From positions 1 through 64,000 of the forward strand of contig NZ_JAKIKY010000015.1 in NCBI RefSeq assembly GCF_023349185.1: 64,000 nucleotides of DNA, read 5' to 3'. Source of the DNA: Shewanella aquimarina (GTDB lineage Bacteria; Pseudomonadota; Gammaproteobacteria; Enterobacterales; Shewanellaceae). How positions within the stretch are numbered: the first letter of the stretch is position 1; each line of letters opens with the position of its first letter. The notes beneath the pieces are model-generated. The model searched no databases. It was not told the origin of the DNA and saw only the letters and a list, made by a program, of their open reading frames with translations. Shown here piece after piece: positions 48,696 to 56,709 of this stretch. A program made the position numbers and the translations under genes.

Positions 48696-49787
48696 TTAAG
48701 GCGCAACGCGCTCAACCTTTTGCATCCAGCCTTCTGGGCCCTGACGCTTGCCCTTCTGAATATCCGTCAACACCTGATAGATGCGGCGGGTATGCACACC
48801 CACCTCACCATCGCCGACCGTTACAACCCTATGGTCTTCGAAGATATAGGAGCCTACAGGCGACACCACGGCGGCAGTACCGAAGCCACCGGCCTCGACG
48901 ATCTCACCGGACTCGATATCGGCAATAAACTTATCCAGCATCACTGTCTCTTGACGCACCTCGCAGCCGAGGGCCTCCCCAAGCTCCATGATGGATTGCG
49001 AGGTAATAGACTTCAAAATGGTATCGGTAAATTTAGGTATGATGATGGTACCATCTTTTAGCACATGGAAGTGGTTCATCGCGCCCACCTCTTCGATCTG
49101 CTTGTTGTTGGCATCGAGATACAACACCTGGGCCGCGCCATATTCTGCCGCCGCCTTGCCCGCTCTGAGCGAGGCTGCATAGTTGCCCGCCGCCTTAGAG
49201 GCGCCCGTCCCCCCCGATACCGCGCGGTGGAAACGTTCGGTGATCAACAGACGAATCGCCTTATCGAAACCATCTGCATAGTAGGCGCCGCTTGGGCTCA
49301 GCATGACACAGAAGGTGTACTGCTGGCTCGGGCTCACAGAGAGTCTGTCTTCGGTCGCAAATACGAAGGGACGAATATAGAGACAGGCCCCATCCTGCAT
49401 CGGAAACCAGAGCCTATCGACATCGATCAATGCATTGATCCCCGCCAGCTGCATCGCCTCGGGTATGGGCGGAATACAGATCACCTCGCCGCTCAGGTTG
49501 AGACGCTCGGCATTCTTATTTAAACGGAAGGTATAGATCTCGCCATCGTCATGCATGAAGGCCTTAGCCCCCTCAAAGATGGATTGACCATAGTGCAGAG
49601 CCATGGCACCCGGTGCCATCTCGAATGGTCCGTAAGGAACGATTCTCGGATCCCGCCACTCCCCATCGCGGTAATCCATCAAAAACATATGGTCAGTTCT
49701 AAGATTACCGAAGCCCACAATGGCTTCAGGCTTAAACTGCTGTGTTCGGCGTTCAGACGCAGGTTTTAAATTATAATTTATTTGCAT
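48696..49787 (-). CDS. Branched-chain aminotransferase, second type (BCAT II-like)
   Basis: The 363-residue class IV aminotransferase belongs to the longer BCAT subfamily: FGNLRTDHMFLMDYRDGEW, PGAMALHYGQSIFEGAKAF and the PLP lysine in GTGASKAAGNYAASL. It is distinct from the operon IlvE at 33979-34902. I chose ATG 49787 (MQINYNLKP) with AAGGTGG upstream; the longer frame adds 21 unlikely residues. It may serve degradation or salvage of branched-chain amino acids; this is inference. Confidence 0.9.
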   Translation of the reverse strand: MQINYNLKPASERRTQQFKPEAIVGFGNLRTDHMFLMDYRDGEWRDPRIVPYGPFEMAPGAMALHYGQSIFEGAKAFMHDDGEIYTFRLNKNAERLNLSGEVICIPPIPEAMQLAGINALIDVDRLWFPMQDGACLYIRPFVFATEDRLSVSPSQQYTFCVMLSPSGAYYADGFDKAIRLLITERFHRAVSGGTGASKAAGNYAASLRAGKAAAEYGAAQVLYLDANNKQIEEVGAMNHFHVLKDGTIIIPKFTDTILKSITSQSIMELGEALGCEVRQETVMLDKFIADIESGEIVEAGGFGTAAVVSPVGSYIFEDHRVVTVGDGEVGVHTRRIYQVLTDIQKGKRQGPEGWMQKVERVAP

Positions 49788-49932
49788 TGCATACCACCTT
49801 GAATACTGATCTAGCAGACTATGGACGCCCTGCTTTAAAGTCAAGCTCAATGGGGCCTGCCATCAAACTCTTCATTAAAGTGGGAGTACAGATATATAGA
49901 CAGCTAATCCACCCAAAGCGTTACATCACTTG

Positions 49933-50697
49933 CTATTCAATTTCACTGCAATGGTGACGTTTGCCTATCTCTGCACAAGTATTACAGGAACGCACCTTAC
50001 CTTCCCCCTTATCTAGAAAGGCGCTGATCTTCTGCGTCATCTCCTGCATCATCTCTTTGGTGATAGGTTTCTGCCAGCGGTATCGATTCATCAGTCGACT
50101 GATATGGCGATAACCAGTCTCATCATCGGGAGTAAAGTAATATTCATCCATCAGTTTACTCTCGTATGAAGAGGTCGCCCCTGCCAGAAAGAAATATAGC
50201 GATTGCACCAGTTCCTTAACTTCTGCCTCCGTTGCATCCAACTCTCCCACGCTGACCGCATGATCAATAGGCTGACGAATACAGCTCCAAAATAAGTTAA
50301 CTCTATTTCGCAGAACATCAATTTTTTCTGAGCTTGCCAACTGCCAGAACATACTGTTAATTGAGACAACACGCAATATATTAAATATCGGACTTCTTTT
50401 AACCACCTCAAAGGTAAATAAAATTGGCAAGACGGCAAGCTGATGAATATTAAGCTGCGGATTTTCCTTAATAAATACAGGAATTCGAGTAGATGTAGTA
50501 TTTCTTAAGAAAAGACAAACTAATACATCTTCTTTCGATTCAAAATATTTATAAAGCGTATTGGTTGAACAACCTGCTTGCTTTGCGATCTGAGCAAAGC
50601 GAAAAGAAACAACACCCTGATTATCAATTAATTTTTCCGCCTCATCTAGCAGTTGGTTGCATCGCAACGCCTCACAACTATCTTTTGGACAGCGCAT
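49933..50697 (-). CDS. TetR-family regulator of reductase cluster 1
   Basis: The 254-residue protein has a TetR HTH (about residues 22-60, RFAQIAKQAGCSTNTLYKYFESKEDVLV). It is divergent from the cluster 1 flavoprotein gene, 187 bp away, so it probably controls it. Cysteines occur near both ends: Cys3 and Cys13 (MRCPKD...LRC) and a C-terminal SCNTC-x8-HHC. The paralog at 55598-56377 keeps the N-terminal pair and the SCxxC, suggesting metal, Fe-S or redox sensing. Confidence 0.88.
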   Translation of the reverse strand: MRCPKDSCEALRCNQLLDEAEKLIDNQGVVSFRFAQIAKQAGCSTNTLYKYFESKEDVLVCLFLRNTTSTRIPVFIKENPQLNIHQLAVLPILFTFEVVKRSPIFNILRVVSINSMFWQLASSEKIDVLRNRVNLFWSCIRQPIDHAVSVGELDATEAEVKELVQSLYFFLAGATSSYESKLMDEYYFTPDDETGYRHISRLMNRYRWQKPITKEMMQEMTQKISAFLDKGEGKVRSCNTCAEIGKRHHCSEIE

Positions 50698-50815
50698 ATA
50701 ACCACCTTCTTCCCCAAATTTATAACCATATTTTATGACGTCAATGCTATTAATGTACTTAAAAGAAACATTTTCTTAATCAGCATCACATAAAACTTTC
50801 TCCCCCCTAATAAAG

Positions 50816-50831
50816 TGTGATTTTGCGCATA
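50816..50831. promoter_or_regulatory. CRP-like half-conserved site upstream of cluster 1
   Basis: TGTGA-TTTTGC-GCATA has one perfect CRP half-site and a weak partner, 53 bp before the flavoprotein ATG. CRP activates anaerobic respiration genes in Shewanella. AAGAAA-N3-TTTCTT at 50763-50777 in the same gap is a possible site for the divergent TetR. Confidence 0.4.
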
Positions 50832-50884
50832 ATTGAAAAGCAACTTAAAAATTATTGTTACCCCAAGTTAATCGGAGGTAACAC

Positions 50885-52387
50885 ATGCAAACAAGACGTT
50901 CATTTTTAAAACTAGGAGCTGGCGCCGCGGCGGCTGGCGCGCTAGTTCCCTTCAGCTCAAATGCGAGCCCATCAAACATAAAGTGGCATGAAGAACACGA
51001 AATCATCATCGTCGGTTCAGGCTTTGCAGGCCTAGCAGCAGCGGTTGAAGCGGGTAAACTCGGTGCCAAAGATGTTGTCGTATTCGAAAAGCTCGGCGTA
51101 TACGGTGGTAACAGCACCCTAAATGCCGGTCAAGCCTGCTTCGCCAATACAGATCTACAGAAGAAGCTCGGTATCGAAGATAGCGCCGAGCTCATGGTGC
51201 AAGACCAGCTGAAATCGGGACGCGGCTACGCCAGTGAAGAACTGTTACGCCACAGTGCCGAGTTAGGCCCCTACATCTACCAACTCACCAAAGATTGTGG
51301 GTGTGTCTACCGCGACCACATCATCAATACCGGCGGTACCAGCGCCACGCGTAGCCACCAAGTCGTCGAACGCAGCGGTTCCGGGTTCATTCGCCCTATG
51401 CTTAAAACGGCGCGCAGTTACGGTGTCAAAACCAAGATTCGTCACAAGTTTGAAGGCCTAATCACAGCTGCCGACGGCAAAGTACTGGGTATCAAGGTGC
51501 GTCGAGGCTATCACTTCGGTCACGAAGGCTCAGGCGAACTGATCAATGTTCGCGCCTCCAAGGGGGTACTGATTGCAACGGGCGGCTTTGGTGCCAACGT
51601 CAGTTTCCGTCAGGCATTAGATCCTAACTTGGGTCCAGAAGTCGGTTGTACTAACGCACGTGGCGCTACCGGCGACGGCCTTATCGCCATGCTTGCCGAA
51701 GGTGCCATGCCTGTTCACCTCAGCTTTATTCAATCAGGCCCATGGGCTTCTCCCGATGAAGGCGGATTTGGCTATGGTGCAGGTTTCTCACTCTACAACT
51801 TCCCACATTCTATCGCGGTCGATCGCTCTACAGGCCAACGTTTCATGAATGAAACTGCCGATCGCAAGACACGAGCAGACCTCGAAGTACAGCGCCGTGA
51901 TAAAGATGGCAAGCCTAACCCGGCCCTGCTAATTGCGCCCAAGCATGAGGCTCAAAAAGATCCCTCAATGGAGAATGTGCTGCGCTATAACGTCGCCTGG
52001 GAGTTCGACAGCGTCGAAGCAATCGCCAAGCACTTCGATGTACCACTCAAGCCGCTGAAAAAACAGATTGATGATTGGAATACCTATGTCAAAGCGGGCG
52101 AAGACCCACAATTTGGCAAACGAATGAACATGAGCACAGGGATTTACCTCAAGGCACCTTTCATCGTGCAACGCCTGTGGCCAAAAGTGCACTACTGCCA
52201 AGGTGGTATCCAAATCAACACAAAAGCCGAAGTGATTGCCGCCAAAACTGGCGAGAAAATCCCTGGCCTCTATGCCGCTGGCGAAGTGTCAGGTGGGATT
52301 CACGGCGTCAGCCGCTTAGGAGGCTGCTCCACACCAGAGTGTATGGCATTCGGCGTAACCGCAGCACGTTCAATCATGAAGGCTTAA
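50885..52387 (+). CDS. Tat-exported FAD reductase, fumarate reductase family (cluster 1)
   Basis: The 500-residue flavoprotein has a twin-arginine signal (TRRSFLKLG, residues 3-11), an FAD motif GSGFAG (44-49) and the catalytic fold of FccA/UrdA-type periplasmic reductases. By position, Arg327 (ETADRKTR) is the likely proton donor, His436 (KVHYCQGG) and Arg477 (GVSRLGG) bind the carboxylate. The loop that in FccA carries a substrate-binding His reads IQSGPWASPDEGG instead, so the second carboxylate of fumarate may not be bound. It has no heme domain; a separate tetraheme cytochrome gene follows 9 nt later. This split arrangement resembles the methacrylate reductase of Geobacter sulfurreducens AM-1. 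Substrate unknown; an acrylate-, methacrylate- or arylacrylate-like acid is my inference. Confidence 0.88.
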   Translation: MQTRRSFLKLGAGAAAAGALVPFSSNASPSNIKWHEEHEIIIVGSGFAGLAAAVEAGKLGAKDVVVFEKLGVYGGNSTLNAGQACFANTDLQKKLGIEDSAELMVQDQLKSGRGYASEELLRHSAELGPYIYQLTKDCGCVYRDHIINTGGTSATRSHQVVERSGSGFIRPMLKTARSYGVKTKIRHKFEGLITAADGKVLGIKVRRGYHFGHEGSGELINVRASKGVLIATGGFGANVSFRQALDPNLGPEVGCTNARGATGDGLIAMLAEGAMPVHLSFIQSGPWASPDEGGFGYGAGFSLYNFPHSIAVDRSTGQRFMNETADRKTRADLEVQRRDKDGKPNPALLIAPKHEAQKDPSMENVLRYNVAWEFDSVEAIAKHFDVPLKPLKKQIDDWNTYVKAGEDPQFGKRMNMSTGIYLKAPFIVQRLWPKVHYCQGGIQINTKAEVIAAKTGEKIPGLYAAGEVSGGIHGVSRLGGCSTPECMAFGVTAARSIMKA

Positions 52388-52396
52388 GGATTAAAC

Positions 52397-52750
52397 ATGA
52401 ACAAGATCAACGTACTACTTATGCTGGCACTAACTAGCTGTATCGCCCTGTCGGCTCAAGCAAGAGATAAGCGCGACTACCATGACATGGTTTATGACTC
52501 AGGCTGTAAGACCTGTCATGACCAAGGCACCAAGCGCTTTCCATCAGATGATGCCTGCCTACAGTGTCACGACATGGGCGAGCTGGCACAGCAGACCAAA
52601 CGCGAGGGCCATGACGCCAAACAGAATCCTCACGACAGCATGCACTATGGCCAAGAAGCGCCTTGCATGGAATGTCACGGAGAGCACACACCAAAGCAAG
52701 CAATCTGTATGGATTGTCACAACTTTGATTACCCAAAATTTAAACACTAA
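52397..52750 (+). CDS. Small tetraheme cytochrome c (cluster 1)
   Basis: The 117-residue periplasmic protein has a signal peptide (cleavage near SAQA-RDK) and four CxxCH heme sites at residues 37-41, 54-58, 90-94 and 104-108, plus additional histidines for bis-His ligation. The spacing matches the tetraheme domain of flavocytochrome c3. It most likely passes electrons from the quinol-oxidising CymA to the flavoprotein encoded just upstream. Confidence 0.92.
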   Translation: MNKINVLLMLALTSCIALSAQARDKRDYHDMVYDSGCKTCHDQGTKRFPSDDACLQCHDMGELAQQTKREGHDAKQNPHDSMHYGQEAPCMECHGEHTPKQAICMDCHNFDYPKFKH

Positions 52751-52774
52751 AAAGGCGAATAATCGCCAAAGGAA

Positions 52775-53521
52775 ATGATGATGAAAAAACTACTAATCAC
52801 CTCTGCAATACTGATGACAGGCTGCGCCGTTGCTGCCGATAAACCAGCCGATAAGCCTTGGCACAACGAAAAGCCAACGCTTTCGACCATTAATGCTCCG
52901 ACTAAGACCATGCCTATGGTTTGTAAGCAGGAGCAGGCAATGGCTTACCTCAAAGAGCTGCAAAGTGGCGAAAAAGATATCTTCTCAGTCAAGTCAAACG
53001 ACCATGGTGGTAAGGGGGCGAATGACTCAGGCTGGCTAACCTGGACAATTGCCGATCCCGATACGCTTATTCCATGTCCTGAAGGCGGCGCCAGTGCAAC
53101 TGAAGTGGGTATGTGCTGGAAAGAGCTTAACGACGAACCTACTGTTATTGGCTTAGTTCGCGTCGCACCGGGTACGGCCATTCCTCACTACCACAGAGAA
53201 ATGGAATGTTACTACAACCTTAGCGGTGAAGGCCTAACCTGGGCGCAAGAAAGAATGCAGCCATTCCAACCTGGTGACTACATCGAAATCCCAAGTAAGG
53301 CGATGCACTACACACCAAACACCTATGATGATCAGGATCTGATCTACATGTACTGGTTCCCACTCGACGGCAAGTTCTCCACCTTTAAGTATCAATGGCC
53401 AAAAGATGTTGGCCCAGGTGAAACCCTGATGTTTGACTTCATCCCATATACCAACTCACACGCCGTCCGTTCAGGTAAAGGCGGCTATGGTTGGGATGTT
53501 ATCCAGTCATCGAAAAAGTAA
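52775..53521 (+). CDS. Periplasmic cupin, DMSP-lyase-like motif (cluster 1)
   Basis: The 248-residue protein has an N-terminal export signal; MTGCAVA could be a lipobox or a cleavage site. A cupin core contains H138-x-H140-x3-E144-x-Y146 and P173-x4-H178. In DMSP lyases such as DddY the H-x3-E-x-Y plus a later His bind zinc and supply the catalytic tyrosine, and that pattern is kept. The protein is shorter than DddY (about 400 residues), so DMSP itself may not be the substrate. Three ATGs are in tandem; AAAGGA spacing favours the third (52781). Encoded between cytochrome and DUF3299 genes. Confidence 0.78.
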   Translation: MMMKKLLITSAILMTGCAVAADKPADKPWHNEKPTLSTINAPTKTMPMVCKQEQAMAYLKELQSGEKDIFSVKSNDHGGKGANDSGWLTWTIADPDTLIPCPEGGASATEVGMCWKELNDEPTVIGLVRVAPGTAIPHYHREMECYYNLSGEGLTWAQERMQPFQPGDYIEIPSKAMHYTPNTYDDQDLIYMYWFPLDGKFSTFKYQWPKDVGPGETLMFDFIPYTNSHAVRSGKGGYGWDVIQSSKK

Positions 53522-53546
53522 CGCTTAGTCTTCATTAGGCCAGAGT

Positions 53547-53571
53547 AAGGGGCCGTTAAGAACGGCCCCTT
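53547..53571. other. Perfect hairpin without T-run between cupin and DUF3299 genes
   Basis: AAGGGGCCGTT and AACGGCCCCTT form an 11-bp perfect stem with AAG loop, ending 8 nt before the DUF3299 ATG. There is no T-run. No SD is visible for the next gene. It may set the relative mRNA level of the upstream and downstream genes. Confidence 0.6.
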
Positions 53572-53579
53572 AAATAACT

Positions 53580-54035
53580 ATGAAAAAATACATTCTTATC
53601 TTTAGCTTACTGTTTAGCAGCAATATCTTTGCCGATGCACCACAGGCGATCCTATGGAACAGTCTCGCCCCCGGGCCGGCCAAACTCCCGGCTGAAGTCA
53701 ACATTAATCAGGCGCTCAATGGCAAGCAGGTGGTTATTCCTGGTTTCGTTATTCCTCTGGATACTCTAGAGGGGCAAACACGAGACTTTTTATTGTCGCC
53801 ACGACAAGGTGCCTGTATCCACCGACCACCGCCAGGTCCAAACCAATTGATCCACGTGACATTTGAGCAGCCCATTGCCCTACCTGAGATAGAACAGCCC
53901 ATCTATATCTCAGGCACTCTCGCAGTGCGCTCAGAAAAGAATGCCTTTGCACAAACGGGTTACTTCATTCAGGGCGATGAAGCCATTCCCTACCCAGTTA
54001 AAATCGCCCCTTCGGCATCGAGCCACTCACACTGA
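53580..54035 (+). CDS. DUF3299 periplasmic protein (cluster 1)
   Basis: The 151-residue protein has a signal peptide (SSNIFA-DA) and the DUF3299 pattern VVIPGFVIPLD followed by LLSPRQGACIHRPPPGPNQ. The conserved Cys-x-His could bind metal. Function of the family is not known. It is found only in cluster 1, not in cluster 2, and lies between the cupin and the porin in the same direction. Confidence 0.8.
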   Translation: MKKYILIFSLLFSSNIFADAPQAILWNSLAPGPAKLPAEVNINQALNGKQVVIPGFVIPLDTLEGQTRDFLLSPRQGACIHRPPPGPNQLIHVTFEQPIALPEIEQPIYISGTLAVRSEKNAFAQTGYFIQGDEAIPYPVKIAPSASSHSH

Positions 54036-54069
54036 GCTCTACGCCGCGCAGTAAACTCTATAGGTAAAC

Positions 54070-55197
54070 ATGATGAAACAAGCCACACTTTTAAGCTCTA
54101 GCATCGCACTCGCCCTCGTTCTAGGCAGCGCAAGCACAATCGTCCACGCCGAAGATGGCATCAATATCGGCGGCGCTGTACGTGTTAACTATGGCTATAA
54201 AGACTATAGCGATGCCTCTAAAGACAAAGGCGGCGATCTGACCTTCGATATGGCCGCCATTAAGTTCAACGGCAAGAAAGGCGACTGGGGTCTAGCGGCC
54301 GAGTATCGCTTCACCTCAAGCACCGACTACATCAAGTACGGTTATGGCTACTACAACATCGACCCCGACTGGCAATTACAGTTCGGTATCAACAAGGTGC
54401 CTTTTGGTAACCGTGACTTCATCTCCAACAGCTTCTGGTTCGGCATCCCCTACTACCTGGGCTTCGAAGACGATCATGATGTAGGTATCAAGGCTATCTA
54501 TGAAAAGAACGGCTGGCACACAGACCTGGCCTTCTACAAGAACCCTGAGTATGGCCCGACAGAGAACAAGCGCTACGCCACAGATCTCTACACGGGCACC
54601 ATCAACGGCACCGAGTACAACAACGAAGAGACCAACCAGTTCAACCTGCGCCAAACCTACACCCTGGACCATGAAGGTGGCTCGACCACGGTTGGCGGTT
54701 CTGTGCAGTATGGTCAGATCTATAACAACAAGACGGGCAACAACGGTGACCGTTATGCGGTCGCGCTGCACCTAGACAGCAGCTACAAGGGCTGGAACCT
54801 TCAGCTGCAGGCGATGCAGTATGAATATGACGCCGCCGACGCCGTCGCCCCAAACAAGATTGGGGTCTCAGTGGTGAGCTGGCAGTATGAGATCGCCAGT
54901 AAGGGTCAGGCATATAGCGTGAACCTTGCCAAGACCTTCAACACCGACTGGGGTAGCGTGAAGTGCTACAACGACTTCGGTGTGATGACACCCGACGTTG
55001 CCGATGACAGCTATGACAACAGCATGCAGAACGTCACTGGCTGTGCCATCGCCGCCGGCCCGACCTATACCATGGTCGACTTCGTGATGGGTAAGAACAT
55101 GACCTTCTCAACCGCTAACAATGACCATGTGGGGCTTCCAGAGATTGGCGACGATTGGGACAAGCGGGTCAACATCAACTTTGGTTACTACTTCTAA
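54070..55197 (+). CDS. Outer membrane beta-barrel porin (cluster 1)
   Basis: The 375-residue protein has a signal peptide (TIVHA-ED) and alternating amphipathic strands ending in aromatic NINFGYYF, the usual outer membrane terminal strand. Features such as LQFGINKVPFGNRDF resemble phosphate-selective-porin-type barrels. Two cysteines (KCYNDFG, TGCAIA) could form a disulfide. The mature part is almost identical to the cluster 2 porin, about 11 changes in 348 residues, while signal peptides differ. I infer uptake of the reductase or cupin substrate. Confidence 0.85.
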   Translation: MMKQATLLSSSIALALVLGSASTIVHAEDGINIGGAVRVNYGYKDYSDASKDKGGDLTFDMAAIKFNGKKGDWGLAAEYRFTSSTDYIKYGYGYYNIDPDWQLQFGINKVPFGNRDFISNSFWFGIPYYLGFEDDHDVGIKAIYEKNGWHTDLAFYKNPEYGPTENKRYATDLYTGTINGTEYNNEETNQFNLRQTYTLDHEGGSTTVGGSVQYGQIYNNKTGNNGDRYAVALHLDSSYKGWNLQLQAMQYEYDAADAVAPNKIGVSVVSWQYEIASKGQAYSVNLAKTFNTDWGSVKCYNDFGVMTPDVADDSYDNSMQNVTGCAIAAGPTYTMVDFVMGKNMTFSTANNDHVGLPEIGDDWDKRVNINFGYYF

Positions 55198-55301
55198 CCT
55201 GGCAACAAAAGTTAGGTGGCAGTTGCTCCTTCCGCCTAACTTGCAGCTTTAGGGCCGCGCTATTGCTCATCTAATCACACCACCGCAACAAATTTGGCCC
55301 G

Positions 55302-55328
55302 GCCCTCGACCCTATCGAGGGCTTTTTT
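55302..55328 (+). terminator. Terminator of cluster 1
   Basis: GCCCTCGA and TCGAGGGC form an 8-bp perfect stem around CCCTA, followed by TTTTTT, about 105 bp after the porin stop. Confidence 0.92.
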
Positions 55329-55342
55329 CGGTGAGGTTATGC

Positions 55343-55611
55343 CTAGGGCCTGTTGATCTTTGCCGTTTGTTTTTGCAGCAGTTTGAAGGTGATTTATACA
55401 AGGCAGAGCCTGTGCCGTGTAGTATCCTACACAAACTGGCGATAACACCGTAGAAATGGCCTACAAACGCTGCCCAACGGGTTCATCTAAACGCGCGCTG
55501 CACTTTGTTGTTCGCCATTCACATAGAGTAACTATGCTTCATGGCTCTCGCCTCGCGCAAAACGCGTTTAGATTGAACAAAAATTAAACTTGAAAGGTCA
55601 ACAGGCCCTAG
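55343..55611. mobile_element. MITE-like element with 19-bp terminal inverted repeats
   Basis: A 269-bp element starts CTAGGGCCTGTTGATCTTT and ends AAAGGTCAACAGGCCCTAG; the two ends are inverted copies with one mismatch. It has no coding capacity. Its right end overlaps the 3' end of the minus-strand TetR gene and supplies its last codons and TGA stop. Size and ends fit a non-autonomous transposon. Confidence 0.82.
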
Positions 55612-56377
55612 TACACTCGGGGGAATCCTGCAAATTAACACTCGTCAGCGCACTGCAGGCGGCGCAGCTCATATGATCGCGATAGTGCTGGTCGAAAAAC
55701 GCCGTGGTTTGTGCCTCAAGCGAATCGAATAATTCAGGGGTTAACGGCCTATGCCAGCGATACTGCCCCATCAACTTGGCGAGATGGCGATAACAGGTCT
55801 CACGACGATTTGACAGATACTCGGGCGCGATCAACTGACTTTCAAACTGGGTCAGCGAACCGGTCAGATAGAAGGTGATGCCTTGCACCAGCTCCTTAAC
55901 TTGTAAGGGTGTCGCCTCCAGCTCTCCCCTCTCTATCGCCTGGTGCAACGACTCGGTAAACCAGCCCCAAAAGGCATTGATTCGCTTCTTAAATCGCTCA
56001 ATTTTTTCGTCGCTGGCAAGCTGCCACACCATGGTATTGACCGACACCGAACGCAGGGTGAAAAAGCTCTTGCTGCGTTTAATGGTCTCGAAGGTGAACA
56101 TGATAGGCAAGAGCACCCTCTCCTGCGCCGTCAGTTCGGGATGTTTATCGATAAAGATGGGTAAGTGATTCGATGTCGCACTCCTCAGGAAGAGGCAGAC
56201 CAACACATCTTCTTTTCGCTCGAAAAATTTATAGAGAGTGCCGGTCGAGCAACCCACCTCTTTCGCCAGCTGAGAGAATTTAAATGACACTATCCCTTGA
56301 GACTCGATAAGCTGCTCCGCAGCATCCAAGATCTGATTGCAACGCATCATTGGCAAAGTATCGGTGGGACATTTCAT
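55598..56377 (-). CDS. TetR-family regulator of reductase cluster 2
   Basis: The 259-residue protein is a paralog of the cluster 1 regulator (MKCPTD...MRC N terminus, HTH with FSQLAKEVGCSTGTLYKFFERKEDVLVCLFLR split across residues 36-67). It is divergent from the cluster 2 flavoprotein. C-terminal Cys pattern SCAAC is kept, followed by extra Cys in PECTRAC. The last five codons, from part of the Thr-Arg-Ala-Cys sequence, and the stop come from the inverted-repeat end of the adjacent mobile element, so the original C terminus was replaced. Confidence 0.88.
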   Translation of the reverse strand: MKCPTDTLPMMRCNQILDAAEQLIESQGIVSFKFSQLAKEVGCSTGTLYKFFERKEDVLVCLFLRSATSNHLPIFIDKHPELTAQERVLLPIMFTFETIKRSKSFFTLRSVSVNTMVWQLASDEKIERFKKRINAFWGWFTESLHQAIERGELEATPLQVKELVQGITFYLTGSLTQFESQLIAPEYLSNRRETCYRHLAKLMGQYRWHRPLTPELFDSLEAQTTAFFDQHYRDHMSCAACSALTSVNLQDSPECTRAC

Positions 56378-56709
56378 CGTTTACACCCTTATCGTGGAAG
56401 AGGCGAGAGTATGCGCCCAATTTATTTTCGAATTACAGTGACCCCTTAACTAATCGGGACAAACCTCACGTAAAACGGCCGCTACTGTCAGGCTTTGTGA
56501 ATCACGTCAAACAAACATTCACGCAGAAAAATTCACGCCCAGATACACTTGCGCCTACATTTCGCCGGCATAGAAACATTTCAGAAAAGTTATTCGAGAC
56601 ATGGTTCACGAATAAGTTTGCCACTCAAAAAAAGCCGTGACTTACTTCACCTTTAACGCTTTGCAGAACCTCTATCTTTGCCAGCATAAAGAGACAGAGG
56701 ACATTAGCA
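56378..56709. promoter_or_regulatory. Divergent control region of cluster 2
   Basis: The 332-bp gap holds two CRP-like sites: TGTGA-ATCACG-TCAAA at 56496-56511 and CGTGA-CTTACT-TCACC at 56636-56651. It also holds a 66-nt module (56590-56655) shared with the region before the cluster 2 cupin. No open frame of note is present. Confidence 0.55.
56590..56655 (+). promoter_or_regulatory. 66-nt promoter module, copy before flavoprotein 2
   Basis: The module aligns without gaps to 61024-61089. Shared parts are TTATTCG-N12-CGAATAA (an inverted repeat, probably an operator), a common TCACGAATAAGTTTGC block, and a CRP-like CGTGA-N6-TCACC ending in TTTA. It lies 54 nt before the flavoprotein ATG. The same regulator probably acts on both copies. 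Confidence 0.7.

Noticed and set aside
56496..56511. FNR box in the cluster 2 control region
   Set aside because: TTGTGAATCACGTCAA does not fit TTGAT-N4-ATCAA; it fits a CRP site better.
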